Shown: positions 16,696 through 26,292, counted from the first letter of the stretch. The stretch: DNA of 64,000 nucleotides from an uncultured bacterium (GCA_903870275.1 CAIQCK010000031.1:1-64000), one strand, 5' to 3'. Numbers and translations: made by a program. The notes: generated from the sequence alone by a model not told the origin.

Positions 16696-18204
16696 ATGTT
16701 TTTCTTGAAGATGATGAGTTGGTTATCGCGCAGGCAGCCTGCATTGTTTGCCCGCTTGAACGATCCAGCTAGCTTGCTGGGGCATTTTGTCAAGGGAGGC
16801 GGCGTGCTGGCTGCGGCCAGCATGGTGGACAATGTCCTGCGTTTCGCCCGGAACATCATTCTGGCCCGGCTCCTGGTTCCGGATGCCTTCGGTATTTATG
16901 CCCTGATGGCATCGGCCATGGCTGTAGCCGAAGCGATCGGCGAGATGGGCCTGCGGGAGGTGGTGGTTCAAAGCAAGCGAGGCCGCGATCATGAGTTCCT
17001 GAACGTCATCTGGTGGCTTTCAGCGGTGCGCGGGATGGTGATCTACGCGTGCCTTTTCGTAACGTCGTATCCGCTGGCTCACTATTACTTTCACGATCAA
17101 CCCGGAGCCGTCGTGGTGATGCAGGTCGGGTTTCTGGCGTCGTTGATCAATGGTTTCGCCAGTCCCCAACTGCACGCCCTGCAAAAGGATTTTGCTTTTG
17201 GCAAATGGGTCCTGCTGATCCAGTCCAGCGGCGCGCTCGGCGTTCTGGTCGCCGTCACCGTCGGGTGTTTTACACACAGCATCTGGGCGCTGGTCGCGGG
17301 ATTATTGACTGAGGCGACGGCCAAATGCCTTTTGTCCTATGGCTTCCTGCCTTTTCGCCCCGTGCGGCATGTGTGCCGCGACCACAAGGCTGAAGTGTTT
17401 AGATACACCAAAGGCATTTTTGGGCTTCCGATTCTCATGGTGATCATGATTCACACCGATACGTTTGTGATTGGAAAGCTCATGTCCACGACTGTTTTGG
17501 GGGCCTACTATCTGGCCAAAGAGCTTGCGGATCTTCCCAACAAGGTGTTGAACCGTGTCATCTCGCCGCTGTTGCTTCCGGCGTTTTCCGCACAGCAGGA
17601 CCAGCTTGCCCGAATCCGCAAACAAGTGCTTCAGGCCACCGAACTGATCATGACGCTCGGCCTGCCTTACGCCACGTTCTGCGGTTGTTTGGGGGACCAC
17701 TGCCTCCGATTGCTCTACGGCGAAATGACAAGTTCCATGTGGGCGCCGTTCGGAATCTTTTCCGTGGTCGTGCTGCTGCAAGTGTTGTCGCTGGTCGTGA
17801 TGAATGTCTTTCTGGCATTGGGCACGCCGCAGACTCAACGGCTGGCGGCGATCGCGCGGACCATCGTGCTGGTGGTTTTGATCTATCCCCTTTGCAGGTT
17901 TTACGGCGCCAAGGGAGCGACCTTGGCGGCGCTGGCATCCATGGTGACGGCGCTGGCGGTCCAGTTGTACTCAGCGCAACGTATTTTTGGTTTGAACCCA
18001 TGGGATCAACTGAAGGCGTGGTTCATGGGATTAAAGCTTTCCTGCGTCGTGCTTGTGGTGTCGCTCGGTGTCCGCTGGCTCGGTATGGGCACTCTTGGGT
18101 CGTTGCTGGTGGGAGGGTTTGTTTGTGCGGCGGCTTGCGGCGTCGGCGTGCTGCAACACCCGATGCTTCAAGGAGTGCGTGACCGGATTTGGCGGCGGGC
18201 GTAA
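16696..18204 (+). CDS. Wzx-like lipopolysaccharide/oligosaccharide flippase
   Basis: 502 residues with about a dozen membrane segments. The start of the conserved domain, FVKGGGVLAAASMVDNVLRFARNIILARLLVPDAFGIYALMAS, is characteristic of the MOP/PST flippase family. GLREVVVQSKRGRDHEFLNVIWWLSAVRG and VIGKLMSTTVLGAYYLAKELADLPNKVLNRVISPLLLPAFS are further family blocks. It would move the undecaprenyl-linked repeat unit to the periplasm for the Wzy-like protein. It lies 24 bp after the GNAT-like gene. Confidence 0.9.
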   Translation: MFFLKMMSWLSRRQPALFARLNDPASLLGHFVKGGGVLAAASMVDNVLRFARNIILARLLVPDAFGIYALMASAMAVAEAIGEMGLREVVVQSKRGRDHEFLNVIWWLSAVRGMVIYACLFVTSYPLAHYYFHDQPGAVVVMQVGFLASLINGFASPQLHALQKDFAFGKWVLLIQSSGALGVLVAVTVGCFTHSIWALVAGLLTEATAKCLLSYGFLPFRPVRHVCRDHKAEVFRYTKGIFGLPILMVIMIHTDTFVIGKLMSTTVLGAYYLAKELADLPNKVLNRVISPLLLPAFSAQQDQLARIRKQVLQATELIMTLGLPYATFCGCLGDHCLRLLYGEMTSSMWAPFGIFSVVVLLQVLSLVVMNVFLALGTPQTQRLAAIARTIVLVVLIYPLCRFYGAKGATLAALASMVTALAVQLYSAQRIFGLNPWDQLKAWFMGLKLSCVVLVVSLGVRWLGMGTLGSLLVGGFVCAAACGVGVLQHPMLQGVRDRIWRRA

Positions 18205-18258
18205 CTGGAGATCCGCCGGAACTGATGGCGACGGACATGAAGCCATCGAAATGAACCC

Positions 18259-19623
18259 GTGTTGGGCAAGACCATGATTCCCGTTGATACCGGGCCAAAT
18301 GATGACAAGTGGGTTGCCTTGCTGGGGGCCAGCTTTGATTCCGGCAATCACGGCGTGGGGGCGCTGGCCTCGGGAACGCTTTCCGCCCTGCTGCAAGCAC
18401 AGCCGGAAGCGAGATTGGTGTTCTTGGATTATGCCAGGGAAGCGGTCGCAAGCAGTGATCGGATCGGGGACCGCGCTGTGCGCGTCGAGATGATCAACCT
18501 GCGGTTTTCGAAAAAGCCGTGGCAGGAAAATCATATTGCGCGGTTGTTGCTGGTGGCGATGTGGCTCAGGCTGATTCCGTCCCGCCGTGCCCGTCAAAGG
18601 ATGGTCCAAAGGAATCCTTGGTTGCGCGATATTTGCAGAACGCGTTTGTGCCTGTCCATCGCAGGCGGAGACAGCTTTAGTGACATTTATGGTGTCCAAC
18701 GGCTGATGTATGTCGTCTTGCCGCAGATTCTCGTACTTTTGTTGCGTCAACCGTTGGTGCTCATGCCGCAAACTTACGGGCCGTTCGCGTCTTCATTGGC
18801 CCGCATTCTGGCCGGCTGGATATTCAAGCGGGCGACCGTCATTTATTCCCGCGACAAGGAGGGGCTGCAAACGGTTCAAGAACTGGCAGGCAAGACGGGT
18901 GCGCGAGTTCAGTTTGCTTACGACATGGGTTTCGCGCTGGAGCCGCAGCCGCCGGCGGATGAGGTCAGGCGGCAGCTCGAAGCCATCAAACGGAACGGCC
19001 TTTTGGTGGGTCTTAACGTGAGTGGGTTGCTCTACACGGGCGGATACAGCCGGAACAACATGTTTGGCCTTCGGTCGGACTATCCGGGGCTGATTCGGGC
19101 GCTGTTGGACGACGTGATCCAAAAGTGGAACGGGCAGGTGCTTCTGGTCCCGCATGTCTTTGGCGGGGCGGAGGTGGTGGAAAGTGACGCGGCTGCCTGT
19201 GAGCGGATTTATGCGGAGTTTGGGAAACAGTATGCTGGCCGCCTCCATTACCTGCGTGGGACCTTTGATCAACACGAGATCAAATACATCATCGGGCAGT
19301 GCGCGTTTTTTCTCGGCTCGCGGATGCACGCCTGTATCGCGGCGCTATCGCAGGGTGTGCCGACGGTGGGACTTGCTTACAGCCGAAAGTTCGTGGGAGT
19401 GTTGGATTCCATCGGCGGCGGTTCGCAGGTGGTGGATTTGCGACACTCGGATGAAGCGCAGACACGCGCCGCGGTTGGCGAGGCATTTGCGCAACGGGAA
19501 TCGTTGAGGCTCCAGTTGGTGGAAAAAATGCCGGGGATTCGCAAGTCGGCCTTGGGCCTGTTTACAGGGGATGATTTCAGGCGTTTGATGGGAGACGCCG
19601 GGTTGAAAACAGCGGAGAGTTGA
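18259..19623 (+). CDS. Polysaccharide pyruvyl transferase family protein
   Basis: 454 residues from GTG 18259; an ATG at 18274 gives a protein five residues shorter and is equally likely. Family marks are GASFDSGNHGVGALASGTLSALL at the N-terminus, LSIAGGDSFSDIYG, LVLMPQTYGPF, VIYSRDKEGLQ and the late block FFLGSRMHACIAALSQGVPTVGLAYSRKFVGVL with the conserved SRMHA. CsaB/WcaK-type members add a pyruvyl ketal from phosphoenolpyruvate to a sugar, giving the polymer a negative charge. Some family members have other roles, so the reaction is a family-level prediction. Confidence 0.87.
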   Translation: MLGKTMIPVDTGPNDDKWVALLGASFDSGNHGVGALASGTLSALLQAQPEARLVFLDYAREAVASSDRIGDRAVRVEMINLRFSKKPWQENHIARLLLVAMWLRLIPSRRARQRMVQRNPWLRDICRTRLCLSIAGGDSFSDIYGVQRLMYVVLPQILVLLLRQPLVLMPQTYGPFASSLARILAGWIFKRATVIYSRDKEGLQTVQELAGKTGARVQFAYDMGFALEPQPPADEVRRQLEAIKRNGLLVGLNVSGLLYTGGYSRNNMFGLRSDYPGLIRALLDDVIQKWNGQVLLVPHVFGGAEVVESDAAACERIYAEFGKQYAGRLHYLRGTFDQHEIKYIIGQCAFFLGSRMHACIAALSQGVPTVGLAYSRKFVGVLDSIGGGSQVVDLRHSDEAQTRAAVGEAFAQRESLRLQLVEKMPGIRKSALGLFTGDDFRRLMGDAGLKTAES

Positions 19624-19630
19624 TCCTTCG

Positions 19631-20878
19631 ATGGAAGTCGCATACGCCGAAGCGCTTCAGACGATTCACGGCAATCCATGTCCGTGGCGCACGGTTGTGC
19701 CGCTGAACCGGATGGAGGTCCGAAACAGCGACATCCTGCGTTCGCTGGCATGGTTTTGCCGTCCCGACTCATTGGCCGCGTTGCGAGACGCGTTGCGAAA
19801 TTTGACAGGCCGCCAGAACATCATATTTGCCTCGTCCGGGCGTTGTGCGATTGCCCGGATTCTTTCGCTGCTTCCTCATGAGGAAGTCGTGATGCCGGCT
19901 TACACATGCGATGTTGTGAAAGCCGCCGTTGAAGTCGCCGGCAAGCGGATTGTTTACGTGGACATAGCCAAAGACAGTGTCAATGCCACATCCGCCGCGT
20001 ATGCCGAAGCTGCCAAACCGGGCCGCGTGCTTTTGGTGACGCATTTGTTTGGCATCCCCACGGACATTGAGGCCATTTGCGCATTGGCGAGGGAGCGGGA
20101 CTGTGTGGTGGTTGAGGATGCGGCCGGCGCGTTTGGAAGCCGGAGAAACGGGCGCATGCTGGGAACGTTTGGTGATTTTGGCGTTTTCAGTTTTGAGCGA
20201 TCCAAGCGCGTTTCTGCGTTTCGCGGCGCGGCGATTATTGTGAATAACGATCAGCTTCTGGATCCTGTCCGGCTTGAAGCTTGCCGTGTGACAGAGTCGA
20301 AACGGGTGATGCCGCTGCGGGAAATAATCCACGCATTGGTTTACAACGCCGTCACCCTTCCGTGGTTCTATGGCCGGTTTGTGCTGCCCCGACTGGTGGA
20401 GCGATATCGGAATGCGCCTGCCATCAAGGACGTGAGCAAGGAAGCCGCCGTGCTCACTTCCTACTACACGCGGGAATTTCATCCCTACCAGGCGGAACTG
20501 GCGCTGCGCGTCATCGAGAGGATAAACACGGTTCGCGAGCGGATCGCGTCCTTGGTTTCCATTTACCTGAGCGTGTTTCGGAACACGGCGGTTGTGTCCC
20601 TTGTGCCTCCCGAATGCGACCAGGCCGCTTTGTTGCGGTTTCCGGTCGCTGTCCCCGGCAAGGCGCGGGCGGAAATCCTGCGCCTGGCTTTGAGACACGG
20701 GTTGTATCTGGAAACGAATTTCGAGCGTCCCCTGGCGGAGGAATCAGACTATGCGACGAGGTATCCCCACGCGCTGTTGGCGAGGCAAAATCTGATTTTG
20801 CTTCCGCTTTACTCGACTCTTGAGCCGCCGATGGCCGAATTACTGGCGCGAAAGTTTGTTGAGATTGCCACCGGCTGA
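19631..20878 (+). CDS. DegT/DnrJ/EryC1-family PLP aminotransferase
   Basis: 415 residues, starting 7 bases after the previous stop. The PLP site is recognisable: VVVEDAAGAFGS (the aspartate that pairs with the pyridine nitrogen) and FGVFSFERSKRVSAFRGAAIIVNN, where the lysine in SFERSKR should form the Schiff base. Family members aminate keto-sugars attached to nucleotides. Together with the WbpA-, WbpB- and WbpD-like genes it could supply the WbpE step (3-amination). Its sequence around the active site is divergent from typical WbpE proteins, so it may instead serve another amino sugar. Confidence 0.82.
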   Translation: MEVAYAEALQTIHGNPCPWRTVVPLNRMEVRNSDILRSLAWFCRPDSLAALRDALRNLTGRQNIIFASSGRCAIARILSLLPHEEVVMPAYTCDVVKAAVEVAGKRIVYVDIAKDSVNATSAAYAEAAKPGRVLLVTHLFGIPTDIEAICALARERDCVVVEDAAGAFGSRRNGRMLGTFGDFGVFSFERSKRVSAFRGAAIIVNNDQLLDPVRLEACRVTESKRVMPLREIIHALVYNAVTLPWFYGRFVLPRLVERYRNAPAIKDVSKEAAVLTSYYTREFHPYQAELALRVIERINTVRERIASLVSIYLSVFRNTAVVSLVPPECDQAALLRFPVAVPGKARAEILRLALRHGLYLETNFERPLAEESDYATRYPHALLARQNLILLPLYSTLEPPMAELLARKFVEIATG

Positions 20879-20973
20879 AGTATCAGCATAATCGGTTTTG
20901 CAGGGGTGGTTTCGCCGTTTCGGCGTGTTGGACCACCATCGCAAATGAACAAGGCGTTGGACAAAGGAGAGAC

Positions 20974-21885
20974 ATGAATTTCCCTTGGCAGAAAATGAGC
21001 ATGGAAGAATTCGCCGCCGCTGAGCGGAGTCAGGGGGTGAAAGTCGTCAAGGTCAACGACATTTACTGGAGAGAAGTGCGTGCCTGCTTGTACAGGCCGC
21101 TCTTGCCGTTTCAGGAGTTGTCGCCGGATGCGGCGGTTCCTCCTCGCGCCGCATGGTTGGGAGGTTGCCAATATGCTGTGCCGCCGCAGGCGTCAGCCAA
21201 TTCTTTTTTGAGCGTTCTGATATTTGAGAATACCAAGGACTATGCGCTGGAGAAGTTGCATCGCGACCACCGAAGAGAGGTCAGGCAGGCTGCCAAGCAG
21301 CTCACTATTCGCCCGGTGGAAAGTGCGGATGAGTTTAAAGAGAAGGCTTATCGAGCCTACCTGTCGTTTTATGGGAGGACTCATTACCAATACAAATCCG
21401 AACGCAAAGATCGGGATTGTTTTTCACGCTATGCGGATTCTTTGTTTCAATTTCCCAAGATTGCGGTTCTTGGGGCATACAGAAACGCCGAGTTGGAGGC
21501 GGTCAGCATCTCGAAGTTGGTGGAAGACACGCTTGTCTATTCGACCGTGTTTGGCAACACCGAATCCTTGCGGCTGCATGTGACCTCGCTCATGCTCCAC
21601 TCGATACGCGAAGCGCTTGCCGGCCACGAGGAAATAAAACGGTTTTACATAGGCATGTATAATTTCCAAGGGAGGACGGGGGTGCATGGTTTTTATATCT
21701 ACAGGGGCTGCCGGCTCATTATCAAGCCCGCGCGGCTTCAGTTGAACCCATTGGCCGAAATAGTCTTGAAATATTGCATGCCAAAACAGTATGAAAAACT
21801 CTACGGCGGTGTTGAGAACGTCCAAGAGTTGCTGGCAGGTCACGAAAACAAAAACTCCGACAGCGGCGGATCGTCTGGGAGTTAA
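20974..21885 (+). CDS. GNAT-superfamily-like protein
   Basis: 303 residues. The middle contains EKLHRDHRREVRQAAKQLTIRPVESADEFKEKAYRAYLSFYGRTHYQYKSERKD, and the end has AVLGAYRNAELEAVSISKLVEDTLVYSTVFGNTESLRLHVTSLMLHSIREALA, a layout resembling FemAB/GNAT proteins in exopolysaccharide loci. A ribosome binding site AAAGGAGAGAC lies just upstream. The C-terminus is a short polar serine/glycine tail. Function unknown; transfer of an acyl or aminoacyl group to the polymer is an inference from fold and position. Confidence 0.65.
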   Translation: MNFPWQKMSMEEFAAAERSQGVKVVKVNDIYWREVRACLYRPLLPFQELSPDAAVPPRAAWLGGCQYAVPPQASANSFLSVLIFENTKDYALEKLHRDHRREVRQAAKQLTIRPVESADEFKEKAYRAYLSFYGRTHYQYKSERKDRDCFSRYADSLFQFPKIAVLGAYRNAELEAVSISKLVEDTLVYSTVFGNTESLRLHVTSLMLHSIREALAGHEEIKRFYIGMYNFQGRTGVHGFYIYRGCRLIIKPARLQLNPLAEIVLKYCMPKQYEKLYGGVENVQELLAGHENKNSDSGGSSGS

Positions 21886-21939
21886 TTTGCAAAAGCCGAT
21901 GCTGATGGCGGGTGTTGAACAAGCTGGGGCTGAAAGGGA

Positions 21940-23106
21940 ATGATGAGTCTGGCAACCGCAAAGGACCAAAAACTGGAGATACTTACCACCCTCCGCTTTT
22001 TCGCGGCTTCGCTGGTGTATTTGTCGCATTATGGCCCGGAAGTCTTGACCGGTTCGCCCTTTTGGGTTCAAGGATTTACCCGGCATGGATACCGGGCGGT
22101 GTTGTTTTTCTTCGTGCTCTCAGGATTTGTGCTGGCCTACAACTATTGTGTCCCCGAAGACGAAGGTGGCATGAAGGTAAGTCGGAAGGGATTTTGGGTG
22201 GCTCGAATTTCGCGGATCTATCCTATATATCTCATCTCCATAGTGCTGGCATTGCCTGCATTTGCGTACCGCGCGTTTGAGGTCAACACCGTTTCGCGCC
22301 CGGAATTTGTTACAGGCTGCGTATGTGTTCCAGTCCTTTTGCAGGCATGGGTCCCGCTTGTGGCGGTTTCCTGGAACATTCCGGCATGGTCGTTGTCGGT
22401 GGAGGCTTTCTTTTATGTTATGTTTCCATGGCTGGCACGGTGGGTGGCGCGGAAACGTCCGTTGAATGCTGTTGTCTTCGGGCTTGCCTTGGTGTGGGGA
22501 TGCGAGCTTCTACGCAATGGCGTCGCTGCACAGTTGCAGGGGGACGCGGCCGTTCCAGAGCACGGGTTGTTGCATAACTTCCTGAATTACTTTCCGTTGT
22601 TCCATATCCCATCGTTCTTTTTGGGTATGTGCTTGGGGATCGTGTTCCGCCGGGGAGAGTATCAAAATGCGAAATTGGGCAGTTTTGGATTCAATATCTT
22701 GCTGGCCGCACTTTGCGTGTTGCTATCGCTAAAACAAATCATGCCCAATGTTCTGTATTCGAAAGCGGTGTTGATTCCCCTGTTTGGGATGATCATTGTC
22801 TTGGGCGCCTTGGCTTCGCAAGGGGATCACCCCATCCTGGGCCATCCATGGTTGGTTCGGTTGGGCGATGCGAGCTATGGCTTTTACATTCTCCATGATC
22901 CGTGTAGCTGTTGGTTTTCGTGGTTCATGAAGAAGGTTGCCGGGCTGGAGCAATGGCAAACAAACCTGTGGTATGTCCTGGGTCTCTATTTGCTGATTTG
23001 GGGTATCAGTCTGGCTAGTTTTGAATTTCTGGAGAAACCCGGACGGCGAATGATCCGGGCATGGATGGACCCGGATATGAAACGGCGGACGGCGAATCCG
23101 AATTGA
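21940..23106 (+). CDS. OafA/YrhL-type acyltransferase (acyltransferase family 3)
   Basis: 388 residues with about ten membrane segments. The start KDQKLEILTTLRFFAASLVYLSHYGPEV has the family arginine and histidine (TTLRFFAA...SHYG), followed by YRAVLFFFVLSGFVLAYNY, a second family block. SWNIPAWSLSVEAFFYVMFPWL and the late GDASYGFYILHDP complete the signature. Such enzymes acetylate or otherwise acylate exported polysaccharides using cytoplasmic acyl-CoA. A second ATG follows the first by one codon; AAAGGGA lies upstream. Confidence 0.92.
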   Translation: MMSLATAKDQKLEILTTLRFFAASLVYLSHYGPEVLTGSPFWVQGFTRHGYRAVLFFFVLSGFVLAYNYCVPEDEGGMKVSRKGFWVARISRIYPIYLISIVLALPAFAYRAFEVNTVSRPEFVTGCVCVPVLLQAWVPLVAVSWNIPAWSLSVEAFFYVMFPWLARWVARKRPLNAVVFGLALVWGCELLRNGVAAQLQGDAAVPEHGLLHNFLNYFPLFHIPSFFLGMCLGIVFRRGEYQNAKLGSFGFNILLAALCVLLSLKQIMPNVLYSKAVLIPLFGMIIVLGALASQGDHPILGHPWLVRLGDASYGFYILHDPCSCWFSWFMKKVAGLEQWQTNLWYVLGLYLLIWGISLASFEFLEKPGRRMIRAWMDPDMKRRTANPN

Positions 23107-23159
23107 AATGTGAAAGCGGATATCGAACAACTCTTAGGCGAATCATTCATATTGTTCTT

Positions 23160-24464
23160 ATGGCTAACATGAACTCAACAAAGATCGCGGTTGTCGGGCT
23201 TGGTTATGTGGGGCTTCCCCTGTCACTTCAGTTTGGCCGGTCGGGCGTGACGGTGGTGGGGTTGGACATTGATCAGGCAAAAGTGGAGGCCCTCAATAGT
23301 GGACGCAGTTATATCAAGCATATTGCCCCGGAAGCTATTGAGAAGGTTGTCAAGAACGGCGTGTTTTCCGCGTCCAGCGACTTTAGGCGCGTGAAAGAGG
23401 TTGAGGCAGTGATCATCTGTGTGCCGACGCCACTCAACAAGAACCGGGAGCCGGATATTTCCTACATCGTGGAAACCGGGAAAGCAATCGCCCCTCATTT
23501 GCAGAAAGGCTCCCTGGTGGTGCTGGAGTCCACCACCTACCCAGGGACGACGGACGAGGATCTGCGGGCGGTGTTGGAACAAGGTTCGGGGATGAAAGCC
23601 GGCACGGAGTTTCACCTGGCGTTCTCTCCCGAACGCGAGGATCCAGGCAATCCCCACAGCGTCGTGGCCACGATTCCCAAGGTGGTGGGTGGTTATACTC
23701 CCGCCTGTCTGGAAAAGGCGGTGAAGCTTTACAGCAAGGCAATCAGAACACTGGTACCGGTGTCTTCCTGCCGCGTGGCCGAGGCCACCAAGCTGCTTGA
23801 AAACACCTTCCGCGGCGTCAACATTGCCCTGGTGAACGAGCTGAAGGTCGTTTATTCCGCCATGGGCATTGACATCTGGGAGGTCATCGGGGCGGCCAAA
23901 ACCAAACCGTTTGGCTTCATGCCGTTCTATCCCGGCCCGGGCCTCGGCGGCCACTGCATTCCGATTGATCCGTTTTATTTGACTTGGAAAGCTCGCGAAT
24001 ACGGCCAGCACACCCGCTTTATCGAACTGGCAGGCGAGATCAACACCAGCATGCCTGAATACGTGATGCACCGGGTGGCCGATGCCTTGAACAATGTCAG
24101 CAAATCGGTGAAGGGGAGTCGCGTGTTGGTCGTGGGTTTGTCCTATAAACCGGACGTGGATGACGAGCGCGAGTCTCCCAGTTATATTTTGATGGATCTG
24201 TTGCACGAACGCGGCGCGGTGGCGGTTTATTACGATCCCTACCTGCCCGTCATCAAACCGACCCGCGAGCATCCGCATTGGGCCGGAACCCGGTCGGTGG
24301 TGTGGAATCGCGAGACGATAGCGGGCTTCGATCTTGTGCTCATCGCCACGCACCACAAGTGCGTCAATTACCGGGAACTGGCGGATTGGTCGCCGTGCAT
24401 CGTGGACGCGCGCAATGCGATGGCGGGTGTCGAAACGAAACCGGGTCAGGTTTGGAAAGCCTGA
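23160..24464 (+). CDS. UDP-sugar 6-dehydrogenase (WbpA/WecC-type nucleotide sugar dehydrogenase)
   Basis: About 434 residues. The N-terminal Rossmann domain reads TKIAVVGLGYVGLPLSLQFG, followed by SGRSYIKHI, typical of the WbpA branch. The catalytic cysteine is in PGPGLGGHCIPIDPFYLTW, and RVLVVGLSYKPDVDDERESPS is the C-terminal domain signature. It oxidises the C6 hydroxyl of a UDP-N-acetylhexosamine to the uronic acid with two NAD+. This would start the UDP-diacetamido-uronic acid pathway completed by the genes at 1919, 3026 and possibly 19631. A start at 23169 is also possible; the longer frame beginning upstream overlaps the acyltransferase gene and looks non-coding. Confidence 0.93.
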   Translation: MANMNSTKIAVVGLGYVGLPLSLQFGRSGVTVVGLDIDQAKVEALNSGRSYIKHIAPEAIEKVVKNGVFSASSDFRRVKEVEAVIICVPTPLNKNREPDISYIVETGKAIAPHLQKGSLVVLESTTYPGTTDEDLRAVLEQGSGMKAGTEFHLAFSPEREDPGNPHSVVATIPKVVGGYTPACLEKAVKLYSKAIRTLVPVSSCRVAEATKLLENTFRGVNIALVNELKVVYSAMGIDIWEVIGAAKTKPFGFMPFYPGPGLGGHCIPIDPFYLTWKAREYGQHTRFIELAGEINTSMPEYVMHRVADALNNVSKSVKGSRVLVVGLSYKPDVDDERESPSYILMDLLHERGAVAVYYDPYLPVIKPTREHPHWAGTRSVVWNRETIAGFDLVLIATHHKCVNYRELADWSPCIVDARNAMAGVETKPGQVWKA

Positions 24465-24633
24465 GAACGGAGAGCGCAAACAGCCTTTCCTTGAGGGGCA
24501 GGGCGGATGGAACGGAGGATTTGAGCGTGGTCCCGCGGACGCGGCGGCCGGCGACGGCGACTTTAGACTTGAGGCGTGGTGACAAAAACCCTTATCAGTA
24601 TATTTGGTGCTGAGACAACGCAACCGATCTGTG

Positions 24634-26226
24634 ATGACGATGCCGTTTAACCGGACTGTGTCATTCTGCGAACGCCACATCGCTGGAATCCTGTTCCAAG
24701 CGATGGTTCTTTGTTGTTTCGTATGGAACAGTGTGGCCGGATCGGAAGAAATAGTGTTCCGCACCCGGGGCTACTGTGTGGCTCCAGCCGGTTCGGCGCC
24801 GGGCGCGAACGATACAAGGGGAGCCGTTCTGCCAGCGGCAGCGGTTGCAGATGTGCCGGTCGTCTTCGTTGCCCGCGCTGGCGGCGGAGAAGTCAATGAG
24901 GTGGTCTTCCGCACTCGCAGTTTTTGTGCGGCTTCGCCCTCTGTGCAACAGACTCCGGCCAACACAGCGCCAGAAGGTGAGACCACGACCACAATGGCCC
25001 TTTCCCCTCTTTGCCTCTTCATCACTTCCGAGGGGCCAAACGATTATGTCAATGCGCCATGGACGACTCAAGGCCCGCCCGCTTTGCCGTCGCTTTCGCT
25101 CATCAAAACGATATCCACCGTTGCGGCTCCTTCGGCGGGAGCGCAGGCCATCAAAGCCGGACCGGTGTTGATGTGGCCTCACGCGTATTACGGACATTAC
25201 TACGACAAAGGAGTTTCAGCCAATCTGGGCCAGCCCCAGAACACGAGTGTCCAGGAACTCTCCGGTGGCGTTCTGATGACTCTCGGCAACCACTGGCGAT
25301 TGGATTATACAGGGACGGAAACGATTTATGGGAATGCGAATTTTCGGAACTCCTTCGACCATGATATCAAATTGGGGTGGGCAACTGCCATTGACGATTG
25401 GGTTTTGTCGATGGATCAGGAATACCGCACCAGCACGGTGCCACTTATGGAAACCGGCGTGCAAACCGCTCAGGAAGAAGATATAACGACGATCAAGGTC
25501 TCCCACTACCTCGCCTCCAACACCTTGAACGAATTTGAGTTCAACCAGGATATGTTGTTCCTCGAACCAGGCGCGCCAACCATTGCCCCGCTGACGCAGA
25601 ACGTGCGCGAATGGAGCGGGACGGATTGGGTCAACTATGAGTTCTTCCCCGGGTTCAGCGGCGCCATCGGGCCCGGCATTGGTTTTGACAGTCTGGATCC
25701 TGTAGGGACCGACATGAGTTTCGAGCGGGTCCAGGCGAGATTCTTCTGGCTGGTGAGTGAGAAACTATTATTGCAAGTCCGGGGCGGCGTGGAAGACCGG
25801 CAGTATATCAATTCGTCCGGGAGTGATTTGATTCTTCCCATCGGTGAAGGGACGCTGACATACAAGCCGGTGGATGAGACCACCTTGCTTTTCACCGTTG
25901 GTCGTAGTGTGAGACCGTCTTATTTTCTTAATCAGGTCAGCGAAAACACTTACTACGCGTTTAGCGGACAGCAACGTTTCTTCAAGAAACTGTATTTTAA
26001 TTTTGATGCGGCCTATCAGACGACAGACTACGCATCAGGCGATAACAATACTTCGGGGCTTGGCACAGACAGGCAATATCTTTTTGGATTCAGGCTAAGC
26101 ACGACTTTTCTGGAGGGCGGGACGGTTTCTGCGATGTATAGATTCGGATACCTTTCCTCGACTCGTGCCGGCGCGTTCGAATATGGAACCAGTCGGATAG
26201 GATTTGAGGTCGGATATCGGTTCTGA
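24634..26226 (+). CDS. Outer-membrane beta-barrel protein with a duplicated VFRTRxxC motif
   Basis: About 530 residues. A signal peptide ends near residue 36 (VWNSVAG, then SEE). The mature N-terminus has two similar motifs 50 residues apart: VFRTRGYC (41-48) and VFRTRSFC (91-98), joined by an alanine/proline-rich linker. From about residue 175 to the end it reads as alternating beta strands (SGGVLMTLGNHWRLDYTGTETIYG, KLGWATAIDDWVLSMDQEYRTST) and closes with FEVGYRF, a terminal aromatic typical of BAM substrates. Barrels of this kind are found in exosortase-linked exopolysaccharide loci and may help polymer export or attachment. The cysteine motifs are not part of any family I recognise. The exosortase gene follows. 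Confidence 0.75.
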   Translation: MTMPFNRTVSFCERHIAGILFQAMVLCCFVWNSVAGSEEIVFRTRGYCVAPAGSAPGANDTRGAVLPAAAVADVPVVFVARAGGGEVNEVVFRTRSFCAASPSVQQTPANTAPEGETTTTMALSPLCLFITSEGPNDYVNAPWTTQGPPALPSLSLIKTISTVAAPSAGAQAIKAGPVLMWPHAYYGHYYDKGVSANLGQPQNTSVQELSGGVLMTLGNHWRLDYTGTETIYGNANFRNSFDHDIKLGWATAIDDWVLSMDQEYRTSTVPLMETGVQTAQEEDITTIKVSHYLASNTLNEFEFNQDMLFLEPGAPTIAPLTQNVREWSGTDWVNYEFFPGFSGAIGPGIGFDSLDPVGTDMSFERVQARFFWLVSEKLLLQVRGGVEDRQYINSSGSDLILPIGEGTLTYKPVDETTLLFTVGRSVRPSYFLNQVSENTYYAFSGQQRFFKKLYFNFDAAYQTTDYASGDNNTSGLGTDRQYLFGFRLSTTFLEGGTVSAMYRFGYLSSTRAGAFEYGTSRIGFEVGYRF

Positions 26227-26292
26227 TCGCAGTTCTTTCGTTATCGGGGGTTCATGTTTCCGCGGCTGAACTGAACGGCAATATCGTTCTTG

